DNA from: Hyaloperonospora brassicae
Taxonomy: Eukaryota > Oomycota > Peronosporomycetes > Peronosporales > Peronosporaceae
Length of the DNA stretch: 64,000 bases
Direction: 5' to 3'
Assembly (NCBI GenBank): GCA_947650285.1
Contig: CANTFL010000086.1
Coordinates: 744,001 to 808,000, forward strand
The notes under the pieces were generated by a model. It was not told where the DNA came from and did not search any database. It saw only the letters and a list, made by a program, of their open reading frames with translations. Shown here piece by piece: positions 12,358-23,007 of this stretch (position 1 is its first letter; each line of letters begins with the position of its first letter). Position numbers and translations under genes: made by a program.

Positions 12358-12880
12358 CTAGCTCACTTGCGTAGAATACAGTGCGGTGACGTTGCAACTT
12401 ACGGGGATTGCTAGCAAGGATCCTGGCCGCAACGTGCTCGCCCACGATTTGACGTGCAATAGAAAACCATATGATGCTTTCAGTGGCGTGTACTTCTTCG
12501 CCAGTCGCCACTCACCGTCCTTTCCATTACTGCGCCGCCGGAGCCAAGGGCTGTGCCCATGGAACGTCCACGTATTCGGCAGTATGCTGCGGTGGGGTTC
12601 GTTTGGATCAACATCGATGATGCCAAACGCCCAATGCGGGAACTGTTGTCGCATTGCACCGGTTTTGTAGCCCGTGTAATAGACAAGGAGCTTGTGGACA
12701 CACGTCATTTGTTTGTGCATGAATAGCGACCACGACTCGGTCGTCTTGGGCTTCTCCTGCTTGAGCAATTTGTCGAGTGGCGCCTCCGCTAGGAACTCCC
12801 CCATCATCTGCTTGGCCATTTCATCCACGTCCTGTCGGAACTTCTTGTTTATCTGTCAATGCATCACGCCTGAAGTCAGC

Positions 12881-12941
<61 letters not shown>

Positions 12942-13306
12942 GCGACAACCGCCCCAGCCAAATGCAACTGTTATTTTCACATCGTCCACAGTCTCTATAC
13001 GCCTACACGCACCATGCTAAGTCGACCGAGCGAGCGGGGTGCAAGAAACGCTGCAACGCGCACCTTCAGCTCCACATCAAGTTGCTGGATGTTGGTCACT
13101 TTCTGAAACTTGTGCTTCAAGACTTTGGCCATGACAGCCACTGGACTGCGGTCGTCGGCTCGGCGTTTCTTGCTCCTCACAATGCTTCGCTTCAGTATCT
13201 TGTGGAATTTGGCGCTATCGCCGCGCAGAGAGCAGGAGCAGACCGCACGGCCGTTACAGCGGCGTGTGTGGCGCCTGTGATTGGCATCTACGGCGACTGT
13301 GGCCAT
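12358..13306 (-). CDS. Hypothetical protein, two exons
   Basis: Exon 1 (13306-13064, 81 codons) ends ..QQLDVELK. The intron (13063-12853) begins GTGCGC and ends ACAG. Exon 2 (12852-12358) continues INKKFRQDVDEMAKQMMGEF in frame to a stop, for a total of 245 residues. The Lys/Glu-rich, probably helical stretch running over the junction supports the splice. The remainder contains a Trp- and aromatic-rich segment (HWAFGIIDVD, WTFHGHSPW). I recognise no family. A GTAAGT near the 3' end could be another donor, in which case the true C-terminus differs. No signal peptide or membrane span is seen. The intron carries a 62-bp CAA repeat. Confidence 0.55.
12880..12941. repeat. (CAA)n microsatellite in an intron
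   Basis: About 20 perfect CAA units lie inside the intron of the minus-strand gene. As RNA they read (UUG)n. Long poly-Asn/Thr/Gln frames on the plus strand here are artefacts of this repeat. Confidence 0.9.
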
Positions 13307-14326
13307 CGCGGCGGAGCTCGAAAACCTGGTCGTCGCGATCTGCTCAGCTGGTTTGATGACCGGTACGAATACCGGTATCTGAATCTATCTGTGGCAGCCA
13401 ACGACGCACTGCGGCAAAGGATATCTCAAAACTAATAACCGAGTCGCGATGACGAGGCTGATACAAAGGCTGCAAGTAAGCTGGAAGGACCACCTGGATG
13501 AGCACCGTCTCGCTATACGACGACCGACGCCAAGGCGTAGCGAAGTTGTCGTGTAAGAGACAAAACACACGAGTAAGTGAATAGATTGCAGCACCATCGC
13601 GAGGTGCTGGACGAACTGTAGGCGAGTCTCGAGCGCTTCACATCTGCAGTCACGTGTGCTTCTTGGAGAAGCAGACATTGATGCGTAGCATGTGAAAGTG
13701 AAGAATCTGAAGGAGCGTGAACAGACTAAATCTTCGATGAACGAGCTCAGCAGCTTCACGCTTCGTCGATAGAAATTGTGGTCTCTTGGCCTCAATCTAT
13801 GAGTTGTTCGTGTCGCGCTTTATGCTGATAATGTCAACATAGAAGAGTAAAGCTCTATCTTTGACCGGCTGTCTATCTAGTAAGCGTTTACATGGTTTTA
13901 GTGCATGCAGGTTAACGATAACTTCGCTCTACCATGCATTCATCCTGCCAGGGTTTCCAATTAACAACCGCACATGTGTTTCGTACACTAAAATAGCCTT
14001 CAACACACTTCATCTTTATTCTTGCCACGATATATGTTGGCTGGTATGCGTGTGGCAGTAGGAGGCAGTGGATGGACAATAGGATTCTGCAGTCACGTTC
14101 CTTGTCTTCTCTTCTACATGATGTGTTATCCAAAGATATACATACCACTCATCTTGCCAAGCAGCCGCTCGGCCTCCTATCTAAATGGATGACGCTAATC
14201 GAAGCATCGCGCCGAATCTCCGACCTACCGAATCGCAAAACCCTCGCTTCCCTACACTCCTCCTCAAATGCGTCTTCGTTTTCATCTCTTTCTCTCTCCT
14301 CCTACCTTAAGCGCCCTCGATCGCCC
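13307..14326. other. Intergenic region, nothing recognised
   Basis: One kb lies between the hypothetical gene and the Copia remnant. It presumably holds the promoter of the former. Open frames here are short and unconvincing. Confidence 0.5.
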
Positions 14327-16411
14327 TTAGCTGACGCGCAAGGGGTCGCGCGTGCTGGCGAGCTTCATCGCATCCAACGCCTTTGCCATCAAGTCGGCCA
14401 GCATCCCCTCCATCCTAACGAAGCTCGAGGCGATTTTGCCACGCCGAGAGAAGCCGCATAGGAACTTGTGCCGCACATCGACGTGCTTCGCCTTGAGCGA
14501 CGACACCTCGCCCGCGATCTGGCTGATTGTTGCCAGATTGTCCGCGTACAACTGGATCCGGCAGCGCTGGATCGATGCACACCTCGCGCAGCATCTCGCG
14601 CGCAACCTCGCCCGCGCCGTGCAGAGCGACAAGCCGCCTTGTTTGCGCGCGCTCCAGCTGACTGCCATGCCGTTCAGGGGCAGCACTCCTCCCGTCACCG
14701 ATTTCCTGTCCGCCTTGTCGGCAGCGAAGTCGGCGTCACTAAACCCCTCAAGATGTGGCGTCTCGCCGCTGTCGATAGCTGACGCCGTCGCAATTCTCAT
14801 CGTTGCTGTACTTTTAAGTAGCGCGCAATGCACTTTGCCAGCTTCCACTCTACCAAAAGCGGCGCGTGCGTCTGCCTTGTCGCCTTATGGACCGCGAATG
14901 TGATGTCCGGGCGCGTGCTGCGCGCCACCCAGAGAAGCGATCCGACCAGAGACTGGAACTCTCACATATTCAGCCCCACCCGCGCTCTTGCCGTCTCACA
15001 AAGCTCTGCGTCGTCTGCTTCGCCCTCATAGAAGTCATCGCCGGTTGGCGTGCGCGTCGGGTGTGCGTCGGCCAGCCCATTGTAGCGCAGGATATCACCT
15101 ATCACCTCCTCTTGATCCAGCGTGTAGCCTCTTTTTTGTCGAGCTCTACGCGCACCCCAGAAACTTCGTCGCACGTCTGAGGTCCTTGATCGAGAACGAC
15201 GCCAAGCTATTAAAGAACCTCTCGAGTGCACTCGCGCTCGTCTCATTGGCGAGGAGATCGTCTACACAGACACCAACGACGTTTGGTCTTTGTATTCTTG
15301 CTTCCAGTACAGGCACATGTCGCTTTCGCATCGCGCGAACCTGGGTTCAAACATCTTGAAGTGTAGCAGCTATCTCCATAGCCTGCCTTCATTATTAAGC
15401 CCATACAGGCTCGTATGCAGCTTCATCACGAGCTCATTAGCGCTCGCAGCATCTCCAGCGACACGCGTATCCCGTGCGGCAACTGCAGCTGCAGAAAGAT
15501 CTATAGGTGAGGGTCCTTGTGTGCTTTTGCATACGCGTTGGGGATGTCGCCGTGATTGGAAGGCACATCCTACGTAGCGGCAAGAGCCGTGATCACTGTG
15601 AACGTTAACAGGATCATTACAGCGTAGAAGGTGGGCATGTAGTTGACGTTGAGTACTTGTTCGTTGCCGCGGGCGACAAGACGCGCTTTCAGTCGCTCGA
15701 GGTCGCCACGCGAGTTCGTATTGGTCTCGTAGACCCACTTGGTATGCAGAGCATTTGTCCCAGGTGCGCGCTGGGGAATGTCCACGCGCCATTTTCCTGA
15801 AGCGCGAGAATCTCCTCCTCCATCGCCTTCTCCCATCCGTCGCGCTTGCCGCTGTGCGTCGCTTCGCCATTTTACAGTGATTGGGGCTCAAAAGCTGCGC
15901 TTACCACTTCGCCTCTTCGAGCTGGATCCTACTGTCTATTAGCTCTTTGCGCGCGCTTCCACGCGCCACGCATTTCGTTCTCTAACCGTTTCCCCGGCTT
16001 CACGTTTATCCTCCGAGACGCAGATCTTTCTTCCACGCTGTCAGCTATCGCTGCACTCGCCGCCCTTTCAGCTGGAGCTGGCTCTCCGACATCGTAAATT
16101 CGTTCGTACGCGCCCATCACGCGCTGGAGCTGCGCGTTCAGGGCGTCGGGCAGCGTGCCGATGTTCTTGACGTGTTGCGTCGTGATCACCTAATTATTTC
16201 TCGGGAGGAGGACCTTAAATCCCTTCATCTCCTCACTAAAGACAAGAGTTATGCTGCGCTGCAACCGCTGCTGCAGGGAGTTCTTGCGCTGGTCGCGATA
16301 CACGCTACAAGGCGTACCAAAGACAACAATGCCGCGCAAATCCGGCACTTTGCCGGTCAGCGCCAAGATCGGTGACGATATTTTCGCGTTTTCGTTCGCG
16401 TTTGCCTGCGC
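14327..16411 (-). mobile_element. Truncated Ty1/Copia retrotransposon (integrase C-terminus, RT, RNase H)
   Basis: Reading leftward, 16411-16190 is the integrase-to-RT linker (VPDLRGIVVFGTPCSVYRD). It is interrupted by an in-frame TAG at 16190 and resumes to 15929. RT follows in pieces: 15836-15570 has HTKWVYETNTNSRGDLERLK and RLVARGNEQ, 15540-15370 has the MKLHTSLYGL block, and 15331-15146 has VVGVCVDDLL, where the usual YVDD is CVDD. The RT end (LRYNGLADAHPTRTP) is near 15060. 14848-14327 is RNase H with GFSDADFAADKADRKSVTGG. At least three frame changes and several stops make it dead. The gag, protease and integrase core and both LTRs are absent. The right end abuts the Gypsy LTR at 16412. 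Confidence 0.9.
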
Positions 16412-16804
16412 TGTAACGGGGCACACCCTTGCGTGAACTTAACGCAAGGGTTTCGGTGCGCCCGACAGACGTACACAAGGCAAACGAGGAATCGTAGGTA
16501 AGGTAAAAGCAGAACTGTTATTTTAATATAATCAAGTCTTTAACCAATGTCTCTCTGTTTGACTAAACTTAATTATGCTAATATAACTGAGTGTATGGTG
16601 ACGTCTCGTCAACACTCATTGCGCGCGTCTAGCGGCGATTGGTGGGTTGATATCGTCAAGATATAAACCAATGAACAGACTCTCTGGTCGACCCTTCAAT
16701 ATCACCACTTTGGTGATATTGTACAAAGAATATTCAACATAATTTTCTCTATTGTCATTGTTTCTTTAAAATAACAATTCCATGTAACGGGCTGCCCCGT
16801 TACA
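16412..16804 (-). repeat. Gypsy LTR (3' LTR of the minus-strand element), 393 bp
   Basis: It begins TGTAACGGGGCACACCC and ends GCCCCGTTACA, the TG...CA ends expected of an LTR. The reverse complement matches the solo LTR at 49477-49863 along its whole length at roughly 80% by eye. It is the 3' LTR of the minus-strand pol to its right, because a G-rich purine tract abuts its right edge and the chromodomain end of pol lies next to it. It contains several perfect inverted repeats, for example CAATATCACCA/TGGTGATATTG at about 16699-16723. Confidence 0.88.
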
Positions 16805-16817
16805 TCACCCCCGTCTT
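16805..16817 (-). other. Candidate polypurine tract
   Basis: On the minus strand this reads AAGACGGGGGTGA, immediately before the LTR. It ends GTGA like the purine tract of the second element at 52311-52323. It fits the plus-strand primer site of a minus-oriented element and is unlike a tRNA primer-binding site. Confidence 0.6.
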
Positions 16818-16943
16818 AACTGATAGTTACTGTGTGACTATCGAAAATATGGTGGCCACTCATTGGTCGCCATTGGGACAGGGAGCACTTGTTGGGTCAG
16901 TTCCGTTCATAACTTGGCCTGACCTCGCATAGTTAACCTGTCT

Positions 16944-18548
16944 ATGCGGGGTGACGCAAGGCACACAGAGTCTGTGCCTGTGCCAGCTTCTGCGGCAGAC
17001 GATTCGTCGTCTGCTGCTCCTTCTCCGCCTGCAGCAACAGGTGCTGCAGGTGCACGCGGTCCCACACCGCGTGCGCATGATGACCCCGACATTGAGGTCA
17101 TCTACTCTGGAAAGTCAGACGTGTTTGACTCGGGCAATGTTCCAGAGGCGTCTCGATCACCGGCGACGCCTCAGTATTCGCCAAGGCCACTGCCGAACGA
17201 ACGGACTCGTGAGTTGCATCACAGTCTGTTCGGCAGTGATGATAAAGGTGATCAGGGTGGTGAGGAGTAGTATACCTTACCACCGCCGAATTTTGCCTCT
17301 TCGCACGAGCGTGATGACGATGGCGTGGGCCGTCGTCAATCTGGAAGCCGTGGTACCGACAAAGGTACCACTGTGAAGCGTGATGAGCTGAAGCCGTGGC
17401 GTTTGCCCGAACGGCTCATCAATGGCTTGTCTCACGAGACAAGCCAACACCATCGAATACTCTTATTCGATGCGACTGAGCTTCACGGCTTGAGTTCCAG
17501 CGCGAAGAACTTTCGCGCTGAAGAAGATTTTTATCCCGATGTCTTTCTTAGACATCGATGGTACAACGGCAACCAAAAGCGGGACAAGGCCTCGCTTTTG
17601 GCTGCGTGGAACGCATTCGTCCAAAATGTAAAGAATTTTGGACGAGAAGGGTGGCTCAAGAAACTTGAGGCGACACGCCTCAGGTTCGAAAAGCGAACGC
17701 CGACCGGTGGAAGGTACCGGTTGCACTGTTTGTCGAGTGAGGCAGACATTCCTTGCCTCACATGGGGAGACCCTTGTGCGAGTTGTGTTGACAATTCGCA
17801 GCGTGCACATAGGGACGTGTATTCCGTAAGTTCGCCCTGGGGAAAAGCACACATCTCGGCTGAGATGCGTGACGCGATTGCAAACTTGCAATCCGTCTAC
17901 AAGCGCCTAGGGCGCGTGTTTACCGATGGGCCCGAGGACTCATCGGATGAGTCTCGTCATACTGGCGGACGAGACCTTCAACGTCCATCAACAGCTGAGA
18001 GCAGGGCTCCCAGCTGTTCCAAGAGGGTGGATCCCCCCGCCACTGGACGAGGTATCTGGTCCTTGATCCTGAATCGTCACGGTGATTCAAGATACGCTCC
18101 ACTAGAAAGCGTTAACCACCGTGAGCATCCACCAAAGGATGTGGTGGAGGAGGAAAGACCTCCTCCAGATGTATCACCTCACCATCTCGACTCTTACGAG
18201 ATGGATCGCGCAATCGATGAATTGCGCGATGACTTGAAGCACGAGCGCGACCGGCGCTACACTTTGACTGATACCGTGCGGAATAACCGCAAGGATCGCG
18301 AGGCTGATCGGGAGAGGGACCGCGCCGATTACGCCACAGCGCAGCTTCAGGTCGAGCTGGATGTCCGCTCCCTATTCGGCGAGCTGGCGACAGCTCGCGA
18401 GGAGATATCTTGGCTGAGTTCCGAGGTGTCATATCTGCGCGACCAGACGGATCGTCTGGAGCGCGAACGCAAGAATTTGATGGATGTTCTTGAACGTAAG
18501 GGCTATCTTCATCGGAAGAAGAAGGCTCGTACTGACAGTACGGCCTGA
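16944..18548 (+). pseudogene. Long antisense ORF of Gypsy element (one in-frame TAG)
   Basis: This frame lies on the strand opposite pol, between the 3' LTR and integrase. It is 535 codons long with a single interruption, TAG at 17268-17270. The part from 17325 alone gives 407 residues. The N-terminal section is rich in Ser, Pro and Ala. A central part contains AAWNAFVQNVKNFGREGWLK and then CLTWGDPCASC, a C-x6-C-x2-C cluster. The last 120 or so residues are strongly charged and coiled-coil-like (RERDRADYATAQLQ, LRDQTDRLERERKNLMDVLE). The antisense strand across 17920-18548 simultaneously encodes the integrase C-terminus and chromodomain. A related frame occurs at 52386-53749. The function is unknown; the Cys cluster suggests metal binding, but that is only an inference. 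Confidence 0.6.
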
Positions 18549-20420
18549 GTCGCCCCACGTAAAACGTAGGATGCGCACGCATCCTACGTGGCAATTCGAT
18601 CGTGTATGCATTGCCCTTGCGATGCAACACTCGAGATGGTCCAATTTACTTCGGCAGTAGTTTACTACCGCCGACACTAGTGACTGCATGTCCAGGTAAG
18701 TTTACCGTAGACAGTAGTACTAGGTCATTAACCTTAAATGAAAGAACATTTGCTCTTCCATTCTTGTCTGCAATCCGTTTCTGGCGGTCCACCGCGTTTG
18801 CGATGGAGTCCTGAACGAAACGGACTACCGCCTCTCGAGTCAGCAGGAAGTTCTCTGCTGACTCTTTGTTTTGTCTGGCAGTGCGCTTCGTGCGCACTGC
18901 TAAGAGATTGTTCTCTTCTTCAGCGAGGTTTTCTTCTTCCTCGCTGGAATAGTCGTTGACGATGATGAATATACCAACATCGTCATCATCATCCGAGTCA
19001 GTAATAGCGTCGCCGCTATTATTGAGGTGGTGTTCTTCATCGATGTCGACATTTTCGACATCGGCATCATACGTGACGACGTTAGCGTCGACACGTGATG
19101 AGCAAGAGCCAGAACGGTTTTTGCTCGAGCGAGTCCCTCCCCCCTTATCCAATAGTCACAATCTAGAAGGGTGGGCACTCGTGGATGGCGTAGGCCATTC
19201 GCGTAAAACGGTGTGTGCTGTGTTGAAGCATGCACCGAATTATTGATGGCGAATTCCACCATGGGTAGGAATTCGCTCCAACTCGGAAACGAGTGGACAT
19301 ATCCTCGAAGAATCTCTTCGAGGACACGGTTCGCACGTTCCGTCTGACCATCTGTTTCTGGATGGTCAGAAGTGGACATCTTCAATCGTGTTCCGAGAGT
19401 ATGGAACACGGTTTGCCAAAATTCCGCCGTGAACCGAGGGTCACGGTCGGATACGAGTTCACGGGGTAACCCGTGGAGTCTAAAGACCGTGTCTAGAAAG
19501 ACACGAGCACAACCTTGAGCCTTGGTCGATTCTGGGACTGCAGCAAGATGTACCATCTTGCTGAACCGGTCAACAAACACAAGAATACCATTATTCTTGT
19601 GAGCGTCTTCGGGAAAACCGAAGACGAAGTCCATTGAAACGGACTGCCAGCACTCTGTCGGAACAGGCAGAGGCTGCAATGGCGCACGGGATAAAGGACT
19701 AGGCTTCACCCGTTGGCAAAACTCGCAAGCACGTATGTACTTGCGTACAAACTGAAACTGGCGTGGCCAGTAAAAGTCACGACTTACCGTGAGGTAAGTC
19801 TTTTCTCCACCACGATGGCCGCCTGTTGGGGCATCGTGAAACTCATACATGATGCGTAAACGCAAATCATGATGAGCGGGTACGACGACACAAGGCGTGT
19901 CGTCGGCAACAGCTTTATAGTACAGCAATCCGTTACGCGTTGTGTACCGATCCTCATCGGATCGGTACAAAGCCGGTAATTTTTTAAACGATTTACTGGA
20001 CGGATTCACCAGATGATTCATTAATCGCAGAAGATACGGATCTTCTGCGTATGCCTTTCGTACGTCGTCAAGTTTACTTGATGACGGGACACTGACTGAC
20101 AGTGTCGCAACAGTGGGCTTATTCTCACAGTTGGATTGTGCGTCCGGCTCGAAATCGGGCCGGCGCGAGAGCGCATCCGCGACGACGTTTAGTTGTACTG
20201 GTTTATACTCCACGGAGAAGTTATACTCCGCAAAGAAAGACAGCCACCTCGCCATCCTTCGCGAGAGGTGTGGGATGTTTACGGCCGTGCGTAATGACGC
20301 ATGGTCCGTATAGACGATGAACGGTCTATCTCCCAAGAGATAGACCCGGAACTTAGCCAGTGCATATTTCATGGCAAGGAGTTCCTTGTCGCAAATTGAA
20401 CTATGTTTAATGTTATCCAA
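17920..20420 (-). mobile_element. 5'-truncated Ty3/Gypsy chromovirus pol (RNase H, integrase, chromodomain)
   Basis: Reading leftward, 20405-20170 is RNase H (DKELLAMKYALAKFRVYLLG, YTDHASLR, ADALSRRPD). A zinc-binding region follows (HHDLRLRIMYEFHDAPTGGH ... CEFCQRVKPS). The integrase core comes next, with D in SMDFVFGF, D in SDRDPRFTAEF and the catalytic E in TDGQTERANR all present. The frame changes at a six-C run (19139-19144) and continues to 17920 in one frame with two TAA stops (18646, 18112). That frame encodes the acidic linker, the GPY/F-type module (HPTFYVGRLRPY) and a chromodomain (VERILNHRD ... [17 protein letters not shown]). RT, protease, gag and the 5' LTR are missing: similarity stops near 20405. 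Confidence 0.92.
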
Positions 20421-21329
20421 TCAAACTCAAAACTACTAGAACATTGCTAGCCCTATCCGTATCCTGAATTTCGAAACCACGCGTCTCCCTCTCCCAAAGA
20501 TCTCCCCCATGTACCTATGTGGCTTACACCAAATACGTTCTCTTTGGAACTTTAGCGTGACCCACACCCGACCGGTATACCATAGATCGAGATCGAGTGA
20601 TCAGATCGAGATCAGATGATCAGATCAAGACCGTGAGCCATTCATTCCAGAAATTATTTCTCCAATCAGAGCACCTTTCGGAATTTACTAACGCCTGCGA
20701 TCTGAGAGCCTTCACATCTTTACTCGGCGGTAAATTCTCGTGAGAGCTTCACCCCATACTCGGCAGTAGAGTGGGCTGCATTCGTACAGATGGGCTCGTG
20801 TCGATGGAAATTAAACCATGTTTGAGATGGGTTGATGATCATATAAAAATCTTCGCACCACCACGAAGAACTTGTAGGAATCATGATATGAGTCTCTATG
20901 ATATTGACTAGATCGTTGTGTCCAATATGTAGAGATATTACGCGCTTGAACTTCCAACTACATGATCTGTCTCGCGGTATTAAACCTTGTCCTCTAATTT
21001 GTTGCTGCTCCCTATAGCAGTTAAGGGATTTGGATATATCTTGCACTTCTGGTCGAATGATCTAGGAGTATTTTTCTTGGTGCTTGATTGACCTTCTTAG
21101 ACGCCAGGAGGCCAAATAATCGTCCTCTGATTGAGGAACGACACTTTTGCACTTAGAAGTAAAAAAATTTCGTCCTATATTATATCCAAGCAAATCTCTA
21201 AATCTATGAAAATCCTGTTCCTTTTGATTAGGATGATATTCCACGTGTCGTCTTGTGCTGTTAGGATTTATTCTTCTATCGTGCTCTGTTTCCCACGCCA
21301 TATTGCCGTGATTATATCATCCAAAGATC

Positions 21330-21520
21330 GCATAGTAAGAGATCATGTAAGTAAAGATCGCGTCACCTAAGATCGCATAGCTCAAGATGGCATCAACAAA
21401 GATTACATCGCCCAAAATTTCATCGCTCAAGATCACATCGCCAAGATCGCATTGCCTAGGTCACTTGTCCTTAAATCGCTGTGTGGTGCACCCTATTGTG
21501 CGGAATACACCCAACATAAA
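21330..21520. repeat. GATCGCATCGCC-type minisatellite, possible left LTR part
   Basis: Irregular 12-14 bp units of the type GATCGCATYGCCAA are followed by a block containing CGCTGTGTGGTGCACCC. The same succession, more diverged, occurs in the same orientation at 31730-31900. That fits a pair of old LTRs about 10 kb apart, though dispersed copies of a repeat are also possible. Confidence 0.45.
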
Positions 21521-22121
21521 ACTAGTACTTGGTCGCAGCGCAATCTGCGGTCCACAACGCTCGATCCGCATCACTCAAAACAATGCCCCCTGCAATAAAA
21601 AGTGGCTCATAGTGTTAGCTCACTTCGTGTATCGTTCCCATAAGTATGTACTACGAATTTTTTTGCTCCATCTTCGTTTTTAAATTCCGAGGCTCCCACC
21701 ATCACTGGAATAATATCGCCTACCGTAATCGCAACTGACGGCAGATCACCTTTAACAGTCGTAAATGAACTCGGATCATTTTCAGCGGTAGCAACTAGCC
21801 TCAGATCATCTCAACGGTCGCATTTGTCACCGGCGCATCCCTAACGATCGCAACTGGCACCGGATTGCCTCCTGAAATCGCAACCAACACAAGATTATAT
21901 CTATTGGTTGAATCTGGAGATGGACCATCCCCGTTGATCCCAAATAATGGCGGATCGCTCCCAGTGATCTAGCCAACCCATGTCCAGGAAATGAATCCGT
22001 TTGACAAGGAATCACCAGACTAAGGATCCGCATCCAGTGATCCCGCTGCGTTTGACTTGAGGCGGCCCAACTTCCGGAAGTTTGTCCGTGTCAATTTACC
22101 CCCATAGTCGATCAAGCAACA

Positions 22122-23007
22122 TTGACGGACACGCTGACTCACTTGTGTCAGTCAATTGAGCTTCAACACGATGCTATTGACTACTGCGACGGATCCGAAC
22201 ACGCGATGCGCGCTCATAACCATCGGAGTGATCGCCTAGAGCGAGGTGCTCGCAAAACATGCGATTACGTGTCATTGTATGCGTTACGAGTTAACACTTT
22301 GGTAAACTAACTACTTGTATTGGAGAGTTGGCCGCGTATTGGGTTCAAGAGATTTCCCGCCTTAAACAACAGCTACTTCAGCTGGTGCGAACGCATAATG
22401 CTGCTCAAGAAACGCCGAATCGCGAGATGTCTTTCCTGTGGCAGCATATGGATGATGGAGCTGATCGATTGAACGCGGCTTTGACACAAAAGACGGAGAA
22501 ATTGAATCGGGTCAGGTATAAGAATTGTAAGATCAAAATATGATGTGTTTATTACAAGGTATGATCAGCAATGTCCATTATTGGCTTGAAACTGTTGTTA
22601 CGAAGCATGATTGACTCAGAGATAACCTGGCCCTCCTAATTGACGATCTTGATCGGAAACAAAAGCATTCTGCCGATCGTGAGGTTTTAATGGGTCAGAT
22701 GTAAGATTAAATTCATGACTTACATTCGAAGCGCGATCTCGCGATCAATGGACGTGATTCACTTCGAGACTACATGAATCTGCTTGCGACAAGTGCGGCT
22801 TACCTTTCGTTCCGAGTCCTGCAGTTCAATAGAGTACCCATTCCAGACGAACCAACGTCCAAGAAGAAATTCGCCCCCCTTCGTCGATACTATCAAAGCG
22901 AGCCTGGAATGAATCGACCAGGGATCCTAGTGTTCCATTGCGATTGTCGCCTCTCCGGCTTCTGCCGTCTATCACCACACCAAAGGCCCCACGAGCCACT
23001 AACATAA
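22122..23007 (+). pseudogene. Decayed opposite-strand coiled-coil ORF of the ancient Gypsy element
   Basis: Plus-strand pieces, antisense to the element's pol, keep heptad-rich protein sequence across changing frames: MAAYWVQEISRLKQQLLQLV (22328), DGADRLNAALTQKTEKLNRV, then LRDNLALLIDDLDRKQKHSA and IHDLHSKRDLAINGRDSLRD (22610-22780). It lies beyond the integrase end of the element, the same relative place as the antisense ORFs at 16944 and 52386. No complete frame remains. Confidence 0.5.

Noticed and set aside
12885..13110. Poly-Asn and poly-Thr frames suggesting a low-complexity protein
   Set aside because: They arise from the intronic CAA microsatellite of the minus-strand gene.
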